In this document: piece after piece, positions 1 to 6,788 of the stretch
How the letters are laid out: every line of letters starts with the position of its first letter
Numbering within the stretch: position 1 is the first letter of the stretch
From: GWA1-39-11 sp964640435
Lineage (GTDB): Bacteria; Patescibacteriota; Microgenomatia; Levybacterales; GWA1-39-11
Direction: 5' to 3'
Length of the DNA stretch: 7,991 nt
Assembly: GCA_964640435.1 (NCBI GenBank)
Contig: CAZXFJ010000040.1
Coordinates: forward strand, 1-7,991
Position numbers and translations under genes: made by a program
The notes under the pieces: model-generated
The model's database searches: none
The model's input: only the letters and a program-made list of their open reading frames with translations
Told to the model about the DNA's origin: nothing

Positions 1-117
1 ATACCAAAGTGTATCATTATTAACAAACCAGACTACCTTATGTATTATTTATTATTCTCGTAGTTTTTGGCGGAAGACTGGAATTTTTCCGTATAAAAAA
101 GTATTATATTTATCCTT

Positions 118-783
118 GTGGTAGATTTAGATAAAGTAAAAATTATTCGTGGTAGAAGAAGGACTATGACTTTAAATATCCTTCCAGACGGAACGATTCA
201 AGTAAAAGCTCCAACACTAATGCCTAAGTTTTTTATAAATGACTTCGTAAGAAAAAATAGTGAGTGGATAGATAAAAGGATACAAAAATTATCACATATA
301 GTTCCTAAGAAAAGGCAGTTTATTGAAGGAGATAAGTTTTTATTTCTAGGTAAACATTATGAATTAGCTTTAGGAAATTACAATGCTATAGAAATTAAAG
401 ATGATAAATTACTTTTTCCACTTGGTCTTAAATTCAGAGCGAAAAAAGAGCTTGAAAATTGGTACATCAAGCAAGCAAAAGGATACATTAAGGCACAAGC
501 TGAACATTACTCAAAAGAAATGAGAACAGAGTATAGAAGTATTGCTTTTTCCGATACGAGATCGAAATGGGGATCATGTACCCATGATAATCGCTTGCAG
601 TTTAATTGGCGTCTTATTATGGCACCTGTGCTCGTTCTGCGCTACGTTGTAATACATGAGTTAGCCCATACTATTGAAAAGAATCATTCTCATTCTTTTT
701 GGGCAAGGGTGAGAGCGCAAAATCCATCATTTAAAGAGCAAATTAAATGGTTAAAGAATAATGGGGATGGTTTAGTTATCTAG
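118..783 (+). CDS. YgjP/WLM-type zinc metallopeptidase (DUF45 family)
   Basis: A 221-residue protein that looks like a complete member of the YgjP/DUF45 family, which has a SprT/WLM-like zinc metallopeptidase fold. The N-terminal half has the usual strand-rich pattern (RGRRRTMTLNILPDG at about 11-25, then a WIDKRIQKL helix). Residues 147-154 (TRSKWGSC) are a family hallmark. HELAH at 180-184 supplies two His zinc ligands and the catalytic Glu181; His192 in NHSHSFW is the likely third ligand. There is no signal peptide or membrane segment, so it is probably cytoplasmic. The physiological substrate of this family is unclear to me. The start is GTG at 118, because the family's N-terminal strand begins at once and the next Met (codon 17) would cut it. 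A -10-like TATATT at 105-110 ends 7 nt before the GTG; I see no convincing -35 or Shine-Dalgarno. The 3' end overlaps the convergent pilin gene by 8 bp. Confidence 0.88.
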   Translation: MVDLDKVKIIRGRRRTMTLNILPDGTIQVKAPTLMPKFFINDFVRKNSEWIDKRIQKLSHIVPKKRQFIEGDKFLFLGKHYELALGNYNAIEIKDDKLLFPLGLKFRAKKELENWYIKQAKGYIKAQAEHYSKEMRTEYRSIAFSDTRSKWGSCTHDNRLQFNWRLIMAPVLVLRYVVIHELAHTIEKNHSHSFWARVRAQNPSFKEQIKWLKNNGDGLVI

Positions 784-1243
784 TAACCTGAATTATTTGG
801 CCGAGCTCTGCACCAGGAGCAATAACAGTTACTCTTTGATCACCTGATGCCTGAATTACAGAATAGCCAGAATTATAGTCGGTACAATCTACCCATGTTC
901 CTGTTTGAGGGTCAACTGGCATCTCTGCAATATAGGTAGGGACAATATTTGGACAGAAATTCAATTGTCCAGGTCCACTTCCAATTACCATTGCTGCAGA
1001 AGGACTTGAAGGAATTCCAATTGCAGAAATGTCTCCTTTGTGATCAACAGAATATTGGTTAATTGCATTTAGAATAGCATTAACATCACTGCTTCTTTTT
1101 GTATTATTTGACTGGGAGAATTGTTTTGCAGGATTAATAGCAACAAGAGTAATGGCAAGAAGTAGAGCGAGAATTCCAATTACAACTAAAAGTTCAATAA
1201 GAGTAAAACCTTTTCTATTTTTAAGAAGATGGTGGGCAACCAT
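776..1243 (-). CDS. Type IV pilin-like protein (prepilin with class III signal)
   Basis: A 155-residue prepilin. The leader is short and basic (MVAHHLLKNRKG) and is followed by the prepilin peptidase site G12/F13 in KGFTLIELLVV. Glu17 is position 5 of the mature protein, the residue used in pilus assembly. Residues 13-35 form the hydrophobic N-terminal helix that anchors the subunit in the membrane before assembly. The globular part has two cysteines (97 and 120) that could form a disulfide loop. It ends in a short strand-rich region (RVTVIAPGAELG), a layout I associate with pilin-like proteins of CPR bacteria. It could be a major pilin or a minor pseudopilin; no assembly ATPase, PilC or prepilin peptidase lies in the window, so the machinery must be elsewhere. 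The ATG at 1243 has no Shine-Dalgarno but lies 5 nt after a perfect TATAAT, which implies a leaderless transcript. Confidence 0.9.
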   Translation of the reverse strand: MVAHHLLKNRKGFTLIELLVVIGILALLLAITLVAINPAKQFSQSNNTKRSSDVNAILNAINQYSVDHKGDISAIGIPSSPSAAMVIGSGPGQLNFCPNIVPTYIAEMPVDPQTGTWVDCTDYNSGYSVIQASGDQRVTVIAPGAELGQIIQVTR

Positions 1244-1248
1244 ATACC

Positions 1249-1279
1249 ATTATAGACTGAAATTGCTTCAACTTGTCAA
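1249..1279 (-). promoter_or_regulatory. Sigma70-type promoter of the pilin gene, predicted leaderless
   Basis: Read on the minus strand, a perfect -35 (TTGACA, plus-strand 1274-1279) and a perfect -10 (TATAAT, 1249-1254) are separated by 19 bp, slightly longer than the optimal 17. Only 5 nt lie between the -10 and the ATG at 1243, so transcription should begin at or next to the start codon. Confidence 0.75.
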
Positions 1280-1289
1280 TAGTGATTTT

Positions 1290-1769
1290 TTACGCTGCAG
1301 TTGGGTTAGAAATATGAGTTTGTAGTCTGAACCCCTCAGAGGCCTGGGAGACTATGAAGGAGGGGTCAACACCGAAGCCTCTCAAAATATGCCTCATGGT
1401 GGATACATGCTTACTTAGAGTTCTTCTATCTGAATCACAATATGTGTCATTTCCCAAACACTTTTTGGACAAGTCCTCATATCTACAAAGTTCTTCTGTA
1501 TGAGTTACAAGTTCGAATAAGATTAAATTATCCACTCGGGTTAGGTTTTCATACATCTCTCCCACGATAAGCCTACGTTCGACTGGTGCATGTACAAATT
1601 GTGGGTGAAATAGGAGGCTTCCTGGTTTTAAGTTCTCAATCGTAGTTGGAAAGGCTGAAGGCATTCCATCTTTTTGAAATTGGTTTTGGAGGTCTTTGAG
1701 TTGGCTTGCCTGGGGTGCAAATCCCATCTCTAAATATTTTTCAATTATTGGTGAGAGCATTTCGCTCAT
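1290..1769 (-). CDS. Orphan OmpR/PhoB-type winged-helix DNA-binding protein
   Basis: A 159-residue protein (from ATG at 1769) whose C-terminal part, about residues 65-150, fits the Trans_reg_C winged helix. It has an entry helix after LTRVDN, a middle helix with EELCRYEDLSKKCLG, a probable recognition helix DRRTLSKHVSTMRHIL, and a wing hairpin FIVSQASEGFRLQ, compare the usual IxTVRGxGYRL. The first 60 residues are not a receiver domain: they are too short and show no phospho-acceptor pattern. It is therefore an effector domain without its own response-regulator input. It probably binds DNA as a local transcription regulator; the target is unknown. The frame is open to a TTG at 1841, giving 183 residues. 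I prefer ATG 1769 because a GATAAT -10-like hexamer (1779-1784) ends 9 nt upstream, as in other genes here, and the extra 72 bases contain an inverted repeat. The start remains uncertain. Confidence 0.75.
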   Translation of the reverse strand: MSEMLSPIIEKYLEMGFAPQASQLKDLQNQFQKDGMPSAFPTTIENLKPGSLLFHPQFVHAPVERRLIVGEMYENLTRVDNLILFELVTHTEELCRYEDLSKKCLGNDTYCDSDRRTLSKHVSTMRHILRGFGVDPSFIVSQASEGFRLQTHISNPTAA

Positions 1770-1796
1770 ATAAAGATAATTATCCTTATAATAGCA

Positions 1797-1825
1797 AAAA
1801 GATCTACCTTGTGAGCAGATCTTTT
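1797..1825. repeat. 9-bp inverted repeat upstream of the winged-helix gene
   Basis: AAAAGATCT (1797-1805) and its exact complement AGATCTTTT (1817-1825) flank an 11-nt loop. Read on the minus strand the second arm runs into five T, so it could be a weak terminator of the DUF4258-like transcript, or an operator before the winged-helix gene. The stem has few G-C pairs, and a repeat of this size is possible by chance in AT-rich DNA. Confidence 0.35.
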
Positions 1826-1855
1826 CACTTGAAACTGACAACTAACGTAAATGTC

Positions 1856-1881
1856 CTTTAAAGCACTAGTATTCTTTAAAG
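1856..1881. repeat. Two copies of CTTTAAAG, 18 bp apart
   Basis: The 8-bp palindrome CTTTAAAG occurs at 1856-1863 and again at 1874-1881, with similar flanking bases (TC/TT before, CA/TA after). It lies in the gap between the DUF4258-like gene and the winged-helix gene. OmpR/PhoB-type domains commonly bind tandem direct repeats, so this could be a binding site for the neighbouring product, but nothing in the sequence proves it. Confidence 0.3.
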
Positions 1882-1948
1882 TAAGTCCCATCCATGCATT
1901 GACCTGGACATCATTAGCGTAGAGGTTTTTAAAAGATTTGTCAAGTTC

Positions 1949-2287
1949 TTATAGTCCAAGTTGTTGTTTAATAGTAATCCACAGCTTGCCTAATATTCCA
2001 GCTTTCCTATATTCATTCCAATTTTGTGTTTTTTTAAAATCCGCAGTACCTTCTAGTGGTGGATCTCGCCAAACAGAAACTAAAATATATTCATACTTAT
2101 CATTTTGAGTAGCAATAACAGTAATCATAAAATCCCCAAATGATTTTTTGTAGCTTTGCGACCCCTTTTTAGTTTTAGGAGAATAATCTGGATATTTAAC
2201 TGTTTGCCAAACTTGATCAATATCAAGTCCTCTTTGTTTTATTCTGGTTAGGGCGTGGTCTGAATATATCAAATCTTTATAGTACAT
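1949..2287 (-). CDS. DUF4258-like small protein
   Basis: A 112-residue protein with the DUF4258 pattern: an N-terminal HALTRIKQRGLD helix (residues 11-22), a charged segment with YSPKTKKGSQSYKKSF, a strand pair DFMITVIA and YEYILVSVWRDP ending at about residue 76. The function of this family is not established; some members resemble small RelE/BrnT-like folds, but I see no antitoxin partner overlapping it, so I do not call a toxin. After the domain there is a tail of about 35 residues ending in a partly hydrophobic helix (GILGKLWITIKQQLGL), which might contact membrane or a partner. The ATG at 2287 lies exactly 6 nt after TAAAAT and has no Shine-Dalgarno, which points to a leaderless mRNA. 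The gene diverges from the short hypothetical gene starting near 2367. Confidence 0.75.
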   Translation of the reverse strand: MYYKDLIYSDHALTRIKQRGLDIDQVWQTVKYPDYSPKTKKGSQSYKKSFGDFMITVIATQNDKYEYILVSVWRDPPLEGTADFKKTQNWNEYRKAGILGKLWITIKQQLGL

Positions 2288-2293
2288 ATTGCT

Positions 2294-2321
2294 ATTTTAC
2301 AAATTTTATCTAGATAAGCAA
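2294..2321 (-). promoter_or_regulatory. Promoter of the DUF4258-like gene, predicted leaderless
   Basis: On the minus strand a -10 TAAAAT (plus-strand 2294-2299) ends 6 nt before the ATG at 2287, placing +1 on the A of the start codon. The best -35 is TTGCTT (2316-2321) with a 16-bp spacer, which is only a partial match. Confidence 0.45.
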
Positions 2322-2329
2322 ATTACCAT

Positions 2330-2358
2330 TTGACAGAAATTTGATATTTTGATATTGT
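2330..2358 (+). promoter_or_regulatory. Promoter of the short hypothetical gene
   Basis: A perfect TTGACA (2330-2335) is followed after 17 bp by TATTGT (2353-2358), a 4/6 match to TATAAT. A tandem 8-bp repeat, TTGATATT at 2341-2348 and 2349-2356, fills the spacer and runs into the -10. The predicted start of transcription falls near the ATG at 2367. It lies back to back with the promoter of the DUF4258-like gene. Confidence 0.5.
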
Positions 2359-2366
2359 CTATGACA

Positions 2367-2648
2367 ATGGAAAAACCACGTTTCCGAGTTCATCGTCAGG
2401 GCAGAGACATGAAGAAATCCTATTCTAGGCAAGAACTTGCAAATTTTTTTGACCTAGCTGAAAATAGATTATCAGTTTTAGAATCAGATCAACAAATGAC
2501 TGCTGGGAAAATAGAAGATGTTAATCCACAAATGGATGCAGTAAAACCAACTGTTAAATATACCCCAAAGCTTACCCTTACGCCATTAAGTTCTATTGAT
2601 AGGTATGTTGGTAGGGTATCTTCAGTGCCAAAAATAGGCACAAAATAA
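2367..2648 (+). CDS. Short hypothetical protein, basic N-terminus
   Basis: I do not recognise this 93-residue protein. It opens with a basic segment (MEKPRFRVHRQGRDMKK), followed by SYSRQELANFFDLAENRLSV, which could form two helices and faintly resembles a helix-turn-helix. A proline- and threonine-rich stretch comes next (KPTVKYTPKLTLTPL), then a basic end. It has no Cys or Trp, no signal peptide and no membrane segment, so it is probably cytoplasmic; a DNA- or protein-binding role is only a guess. Codon use looks like that of the neighbours. The frame also allows TTG at 2349 and ATG at 2361. I chose ATG 2367 because it lies 8 nt after the -10 of a promoter with a perfect -35, whereas 2361 lies only 2 nt after it. 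No Shine-Dalgarno precedes any of these starts. Confidence 0.6.
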   Translation: MEKPRFRVHRQGRDMKKSYSRQELANFFDLAENRLSVLESDQQMTAGKIEDVNPQMDAVKPTVKYTPKLTLTPLSSIDRYVGRVSSVPKIGTK

Positions 2649-2760
2649 TTTACTCGTACAATTTATTTATTCAATTCAAAATATTTATTACAATTTGCTG
2701 TAATTAAATTTGTTCACATATAGTATTCATTAATTGTGTAAAATTACTGTGGTTATCCAT

Positions 2761-2784
2761 ATATTTAACCAATTGGTTAAATAT
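2761..2784. repeat. Perfect 24-bp palindrome
   Basis: The half-site ATATTTAACCAA is followed at once by its exact reverse complement, giving a 24-bp uninterrupted dyad with no loop. It lies in the 247-bp gap before ileS, about 75 bp upstream of the predicted ileS -35. The lack of a loop and of a T-run speaks against a terminator; an operator for a dimeric protein fits better. The rest of the gap 2649-2895 is AT-rich with no gene, tRNA or T-box that I can see. Confidence 0.8.
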
Positions 2785-2860
2785 GAAAATGATGCTTTTA
2801 GCTTCAGATTGTTAAATCAATCCAATCTCAATTATTCAATCTTCTACGATATAATATTTC

Positions 2861-2889
2861 TTGAACCCTGAAGCTGTTTAACATATAAT
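2861..2889 (+). promoter_or_regulatory. Promoter of ileS, predicted leaderless
   Basis: TTGAAC (2861-2866, 4/6 match) and a perfect TATAAT (2884-2889) are separated by exactly 17 bp. Six nt follow before the ATG at 2896, so +1 should be the A of the start codon. A second TATAAT at 2850-2855 lacks a good -35. Confidence 0.75.
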
Positions 2890-2895
2890 TGCAAT

Positions 2896-5706
2896 ATGTT
2901 TAAAAATGTAACACCAAATGTAAGTTTTCCGCAACTGGAAGAGGATACTCTTAAGTATTGGAAAGAAAATAAGACATTTGAAAAGTCTATTGAAGCCAGA
3001 TCTGCGGATAAGCGTTGGAATTTTCTAGATGGTCCACCATTTGTTACCGGAATGCCTCATTATGGGTCACTTCTTTCAAGCCTTCCAAAAGACCTTTTTG
3101 GTCGCTATTACACAATGAAAGGATATCGCGTGCCTCGCGTTTGGGGTTGGGATGGACATGGTTTGCCAATTGAAAATAAGGTTGAAACTGCACTAGGAAT
3201 AAAATCAAAAAAAGAGATTGAGTCAACAATTGGAGTCGATAAGTTTGTCGAAGAATGTAAAAAATACGTCAACCAGGTTTCTGCTGAGTGGGAATGGTAT
3301 GTAGATCATATTGGTCGTTGGGTAGACTTTAAAAACGCATATAAGACATGGGATCTTTCATATATGGAATCAGTTATGTGGGTTTTCAAGCAAATGTATG
3401 AAAAAGGATATATCTACAAGGGACTCAGGGTAACTCTTTATTGTCCTCATGATGCAACACCAATCTCAAACTTTGAAACAGCGCTTGATAACAGCTATAA
3501 AGAGGTTCAGGATGCTGCTACTACATACAAATACAAGCTTGAAGGTCAAGACAATACATATATTCTTGCTTGGTCAACAACTCCTTGGAATAAAATTGTA
3601 ACTCCAGCACTTGCTGTTAACCCAAAACTTACTTACGTAAAGGTAAAACAAGGGGATGAATTTTATATTTTGGCTGAGAGTACTATAAAAATGCTTAAAA
3701 ATGAGCCTAAATATGAAATTTTAGAAAAAATAAACGGAAAAGAATTGGTCGGACTTAAATATGAACCTCACTATGACTACTACAAGGATAAGGTTAAGTC
3801 TGATGAGAAAGTATTTGAAATAATTGGTGGGGATTTTGTTACGGCAGAAGAGGGAACAGGGGTAGTTACTATCGCAGCATATGGAATAGAGGATTTGGCT
3901 GCAATGAATGAAAACAAAATTCATATAGAAACTCATGTTGATGAAGAAGGAACTATCCTTCTGGAAGTGCCACAATTTGGAGGAATGTATTACCTAAAAG
4001 CAAATAAAGCAGTTAATCAGGATTTGGAAGAGCGAGGACTCATATATAAAGACGAAGATTTGCCCCATAATGTGCCCGTTTGCTGGCGATGTGGTACCAG
4101 ACTATATTATGCTCCCCTCGATGCGTGGTTTGTTGATGTACAAGGGCTAAAGCCTCAAATGAAGAAAACAAATGAAAAGGTTAATTGGTATCCAAAACAT
4201 TTTAAAAACGGAAGATTTCTAAAAAGTCTTGAGAATGCACCTGATTGGAACATTTCCAGAAATAGATATTGGGGATCTCCGATTCCTGTTTGGGATTGTG
4301 ACAAATGTGACCATAAATTCGTTCCTGGATCTATTGCAGAACTTGAAGAGGCAAGTGGAATGGAAATAAAAGATCTACATAAGCCATTAATAGATGAAGT
4401 TGTATTTAAATGTCCTTTATGTGGTGAAGGTGAAATGAAAAGAACTCCAGAAGTTTTAGATTCTTGGATTGAGGCAGGAAGCGCTGCATTTGCAGAAAGG
4501 CATTTTCCATTTAATACAAATGAGAAGTTAGAAGACTTCTTCCCACCCGATTATGTAGCCGAATACACAGGCCAAATTCGTGCTTGGTTTTACGTTATGC
4601 ATGTAATAGGGGCAGCGCTTTATGATTCTCCTGCTTTCAAGAATGTATCAGTTGAAGGAGTAATTTTGGGAACTGATGGCAGAAAGATGAGTAAAAACTA
4701 TGGAAATTACCCAGATCCTCGAAAATTGCTTGAGACTTATGGTGGGGATGCATTAAGACTTTATCTTTTAGGCTCACCCGTTATGAATGGTGAAGATATC
4801 CTAATTTCTGAAGATCAGTACAAGATGCAGGTTCGTGGTACATTACTCATTCTTTGGAACGTTTATAATTTCTTTGTTTCAAATGCAAATGTAGATAAAT
4901 GGGAAATAACATCTGAATCAAAATCGGAGAACGTCTTAGATATTTGGATATTATCTAAAACAAATGGTCTTATAAAAGATGTGACAGGAGCGCTTGATGG
5001 ATACGATACTGTAACTGCGATCTCAAAAATTGATGAATTTGTAAATGAACTTTCAACTTGGTACATAAGACGATCTCGCGATAGAGTTGGTCCTGCAGCA
5101 CCCGATGAAAAAGACAAAAACAATTTTTATCAAACAACTTACAAAGTTTTAGTTACACTTACGAAATTGATGGCACCTATTGCTCCATTTATTTCTGAAG
5201 AAATATATAGAAATTTAACAAGTGAGGAATCCGTTCATCTTTCTGATTGGCCAGAAGCTTTTGGTGAAACAGATAAAAATCTTGAAAACGATATGAAGCT
5301 TGCAATTGAAGTTGCATCTCAAATTAACTCATTCAGAAAAAATAACCAATTGTCTGCAAAGATTCCCTTAAAAGAAGGTAAATATAAGGCTGGCAAAAAG
5401 CTTGAAGAGTCTGTTTTGAAAATTGTTAGAGAAGAAGGGAATATATATGAACTCAAATTTGATGGAGAAGGTGAATTATTCTTTGAAGCTTCAATTGACA
5501 CTGCAAATCAAGACCTTGAAGCAGGATTTGCTCGTGACATAATTCGTAAGATACAAGCAGAACGTAAAAATCTTGGAACTCAACTTGATGAGAGGGTTGA
5601 TGTTGTAATTTCTGACTGGCCAAAAGAGTTTGAGGATGAAATAAAGCGAAAAGCTTTGATTGATACCCTTACAAAAGGCGAAGAGTTTAAAGTTACCCGC
5701 AAGTAA
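2896..5706 (+). CDS. ileS: Isoleucyl-tRNA synthetase, type-2-like, with altered signature motifs
   Basis: Attaches isoleucine to tRNA-Ile using ATP; cytoplasmic class I synthetase, 936 residues. The order is standard: catalytic core with GPPFVTGMPHYGS (47-58) and WGWDGHGLPIE (83-93); CP1 editing domain at about 180-390 with STTPW (227-231) and EEGTGVV (318-324); Cys pairs 396/399, 468/471 and 506/509 in the connective region; KMSKN at 597-601 followed by YPDP; then an anticodon-binding helical domain and a short C-terminal region without the Cys-rich zinc module of E. coli-type enzymes. The HYGx and KMSKx-YPDP context resembles the eukaryote/type-2 class. Oddities: the last His of the HIGH motif is Ser58, and two usual editing-site residues differ (Thr236 where Asn is usual, Thr325 where His is usual), while Asp333 is kept. 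The ATG at 2896 sits on a leaderless promoter. Its TAA shares a base with the rodA ATG. Confidence 0.96.
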   Translation: MFKNVTPNVSFPQLEEDTLKYWKENKTFEKSIEARSADKRWNFLDGPPFVTGMPHYGSLLSSLPKDLFGRYYTMKGYRVPRVWGWDGHGLPIENKVETALGIKSKKEIESTIGVDKFVEECKKYVNQVSAEWEWYVDHIGRWVDFKNAYKTWDLSYMESVMWVFKQMYEKGYIYKGLRVTLYCPHDATPISNFETALDNSYKEVQDAATTYKYKLEGQDNTYILAWSTTPWNKIVTPALAVNPKLTYVKVKQGDEFYILAESTIKMLKNEPKYEILEKINGKELVGLKYEPHYDYYKDKVKSDEKVFEIIGGDFVTAEEGTGVVTIAAYGIEDLAAMNENKIHIETHVDEEGTILLEVPQFGGMYYLKANKAVNQDLEERGLIYKDEDLPHNVPVCWRCGTRLYYAPLDAWFVDVQGLKPQMKKTNEKVNWYPKHFKNGRFLKSLENAPDWNISRNRYWGSPIPVWDCDKCDHKFVPGSIAELEEASGMEIKDLHKPLIDEVVFKCPLCGEGEMKRTPEVLDSWIEAGSAAFAERHFPFNTNEKLEDFFPPDYVAEYTGQIRAWFYVMHVIGAALYDSPAFKNVSVEGVILGTDGRKMSKNYGNYPDPRKLLETYGGDALRLYLLGSPVMNGEDILISEDQYKMQVRGTLLILWNVYNFFVSNANVDKWEITSESKSENVLDIWILSKTNGLIKDVTGALDGYDTVTAISKIDEFVNELSTWYIRRSRDRVGPAAPDEKDKNNFYQTTYKVLVTLTKLMAPIAPFISEEIYRNLTSEESVHLSDWPEAFGETDKNLENDMKLAIEVASQINSFRKNNQLSAKIPLKEGKYKAGKKLEESVLKIVREEGNIYELKFDGEGELFFEASIDTANQDLEAGFARDIIRKIQAERKNLGTQLDERVDVVISDWPKEFEDEIKRKALIDTLTKGEEFKVTRK

Positions 5707-6788
5707 TGCATAAGTTTTCAATTAACCGACTGGATTTGCCACTATTGTTGCCTGCAATACTGATTGTTTCTATTGCTTTGTCTTCTTTTTATTCAATTGA
5801 TTTTGCTATTTTTAAACAGCAGTTGATATTTTTTGGTTTTTCACTTGTTGCATACGTTGTATTTTTAAATATAGATTACAAAATATTCGGGATATACTCC
5901 AAATACATGTATATGGGGATGATTGCGTCACTTCTTCTGCTTTTTATTATCGGAATTGAAGCAAGAGGAGCTGTTCGTTGGCTTGATATTTTTGGTATTC
6001 GAATTCAATTCTCCGAGATAATAAAGCCATTTTTTATTATTTTTCTTGCAAAATATCTAACTCAGGATGATTCCAGAAGTTTTAAAAAGTTTTTTATAGC
6101 GCTTCTGCTTACACTGCCAATATTCTTTCTCACTTTAAAACAGCCCGATTTAGGAAATGCACTTGTTTATCTGTTTACAGTAGTATTCATGCTATTTATT
6201 TATGGATTCCCCTTTTCATATTTTATAGGTCTAGTAACGCCTGTTGTTGTGTCATTTCCGTTTCTTTTTAATCTTTTACATGATTATCAGAAGGAGCGAT
6301 TACTCACATTCATAAATCCAACAAGAGATCCCTTTGGTACTTCATATAACGTTGTGCAATCTTTGATTTCCATAGGAAGTGGAGGGTTTTTTGGAAAAGG
6401 TTTTGGTCAAGCAACTCAATCTATTCTTATGTTTCTTCCGGAAAGACATACTGACTTTATCTTTGCGACAATAAGTGAGAACTTAGGCTTTGTCGGAGCG
6501 ATATTTTTGATATCACTTTATGGGTACTTACTCATGCGAATTTATAGAATTAGCGAGTCAGTTAATGATGAGTTTCCCCATATGGTTCTTATTGGTTTTT
6601 ATTTCTTGTTTCTTGTTCATATTTTCTTAAACATAGGAATGAATATCGGAATTGTGCCTATTGTAGGTATCACATTGCCTTTTGCTTCATATGGAGGTAG
6701 TTCTCTACTAACATGTTTTATAACGCTGGGAATAATTTCCTCAATAAAATTTGATTACAAGAAAAGACGCTCGCTTGAGATTAGGTAA
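5706..6788 (+). CDS. rodA: RodA-like SEDS peptidoglycan glycosyltransferase
   Basis: A 360-residue multipass inner-membrane protein of the SEDS family (RodA/FtsW/SpoVE), which polymerises lipid II into glycan strands, normally with a class B penicillin-binding protein. About ten hydrophobic segments span the length. Family motifs are present: GAVRWLDIFGIRIQFSE (88-104; usual QPSE is QFSE), KQPDLGNAL (145-153), FINPTRDPFGTSYNVVQS (202-219), GKGFGQATQ (230-238), LPERHTDF with the probable catalytic Asp250 (244-251), and GITLPFASYGGSS (321-333). LPERHTDF and the lack of a cytoplasmic tail favour RodA over FtsW, though FtsW cannot be excluded. The partner PBP and MreBCD are not in the window. The ATG overlaps the ileS stop (TAATG) and has no Shine-Dalgarno, so it is probably translated by coupling from the ileS transcript. 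Confidence 0.93.
   Translation: MHKFSINRLDLPLLLPAILIVSIALSSFYSIDFAIFKQQLIFFGFSLVAYVVFLNIDYKIFGIYSKYMYMGMIASLLLLFIIGIEARGAVRWLDIFGIRIQFSEIIKPFFIIFLAKYLTQDDSRSFKKFFIALLLTLPIFFLTLKQPDLGNALVYLFTVVFMLFIYGFPFSYFIGLVTPVVVSFPFLFNLLHDYQKERLLTFINPTRDPFGTSYNVVQSLISIGSGGFFGKGFGQATQSILMFLPERHTDFIFATISENLGFVGAIFLISLYGYLLMRIYRISESVNDEFPHMVLIGFYFLFLVHIFLNIGMNIGIVPIVGITLPFASYGGSSLLTCFITLGIISSIKFDYKKRRSLEIR

Noticed and set aside
1851..1922. Small 23-codon frame on the plus strand between the DUF4258-like and winged-helix genes
   Set aside because: It has no ribosome binding site or promoter and overlaps the CTTTAAAG repeats; its length is expected by chance.
1949..2648. Toxin-antitoxin module formed by the DUF4258-like and the short hypothetical gene
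   Set aside because: The genes are divergent instead of overlapping in one operon, and neither shows a recognised toxin active site or antitoxin motif.
2687..2704. Hairpin ATTACA/TGTAAT after the short hypothetical gene as a terminator
   Set aside because: The stem has only 6 bp, mostly A-T, and no T-run follows.
2649..2895. T-box or other riboswitch controlling ileS
   Set aside because: No T-box sequence or specifier/antiterminator hairpins are visible, and the best promoter puts the transcript start on the ATG itself, leaving no leader.
3044..5721. Several antisense frames of 60-86 codons within ileS
   Set aside because: They are shadows of the ileS coding frame, with no recognisable domain or start signal.
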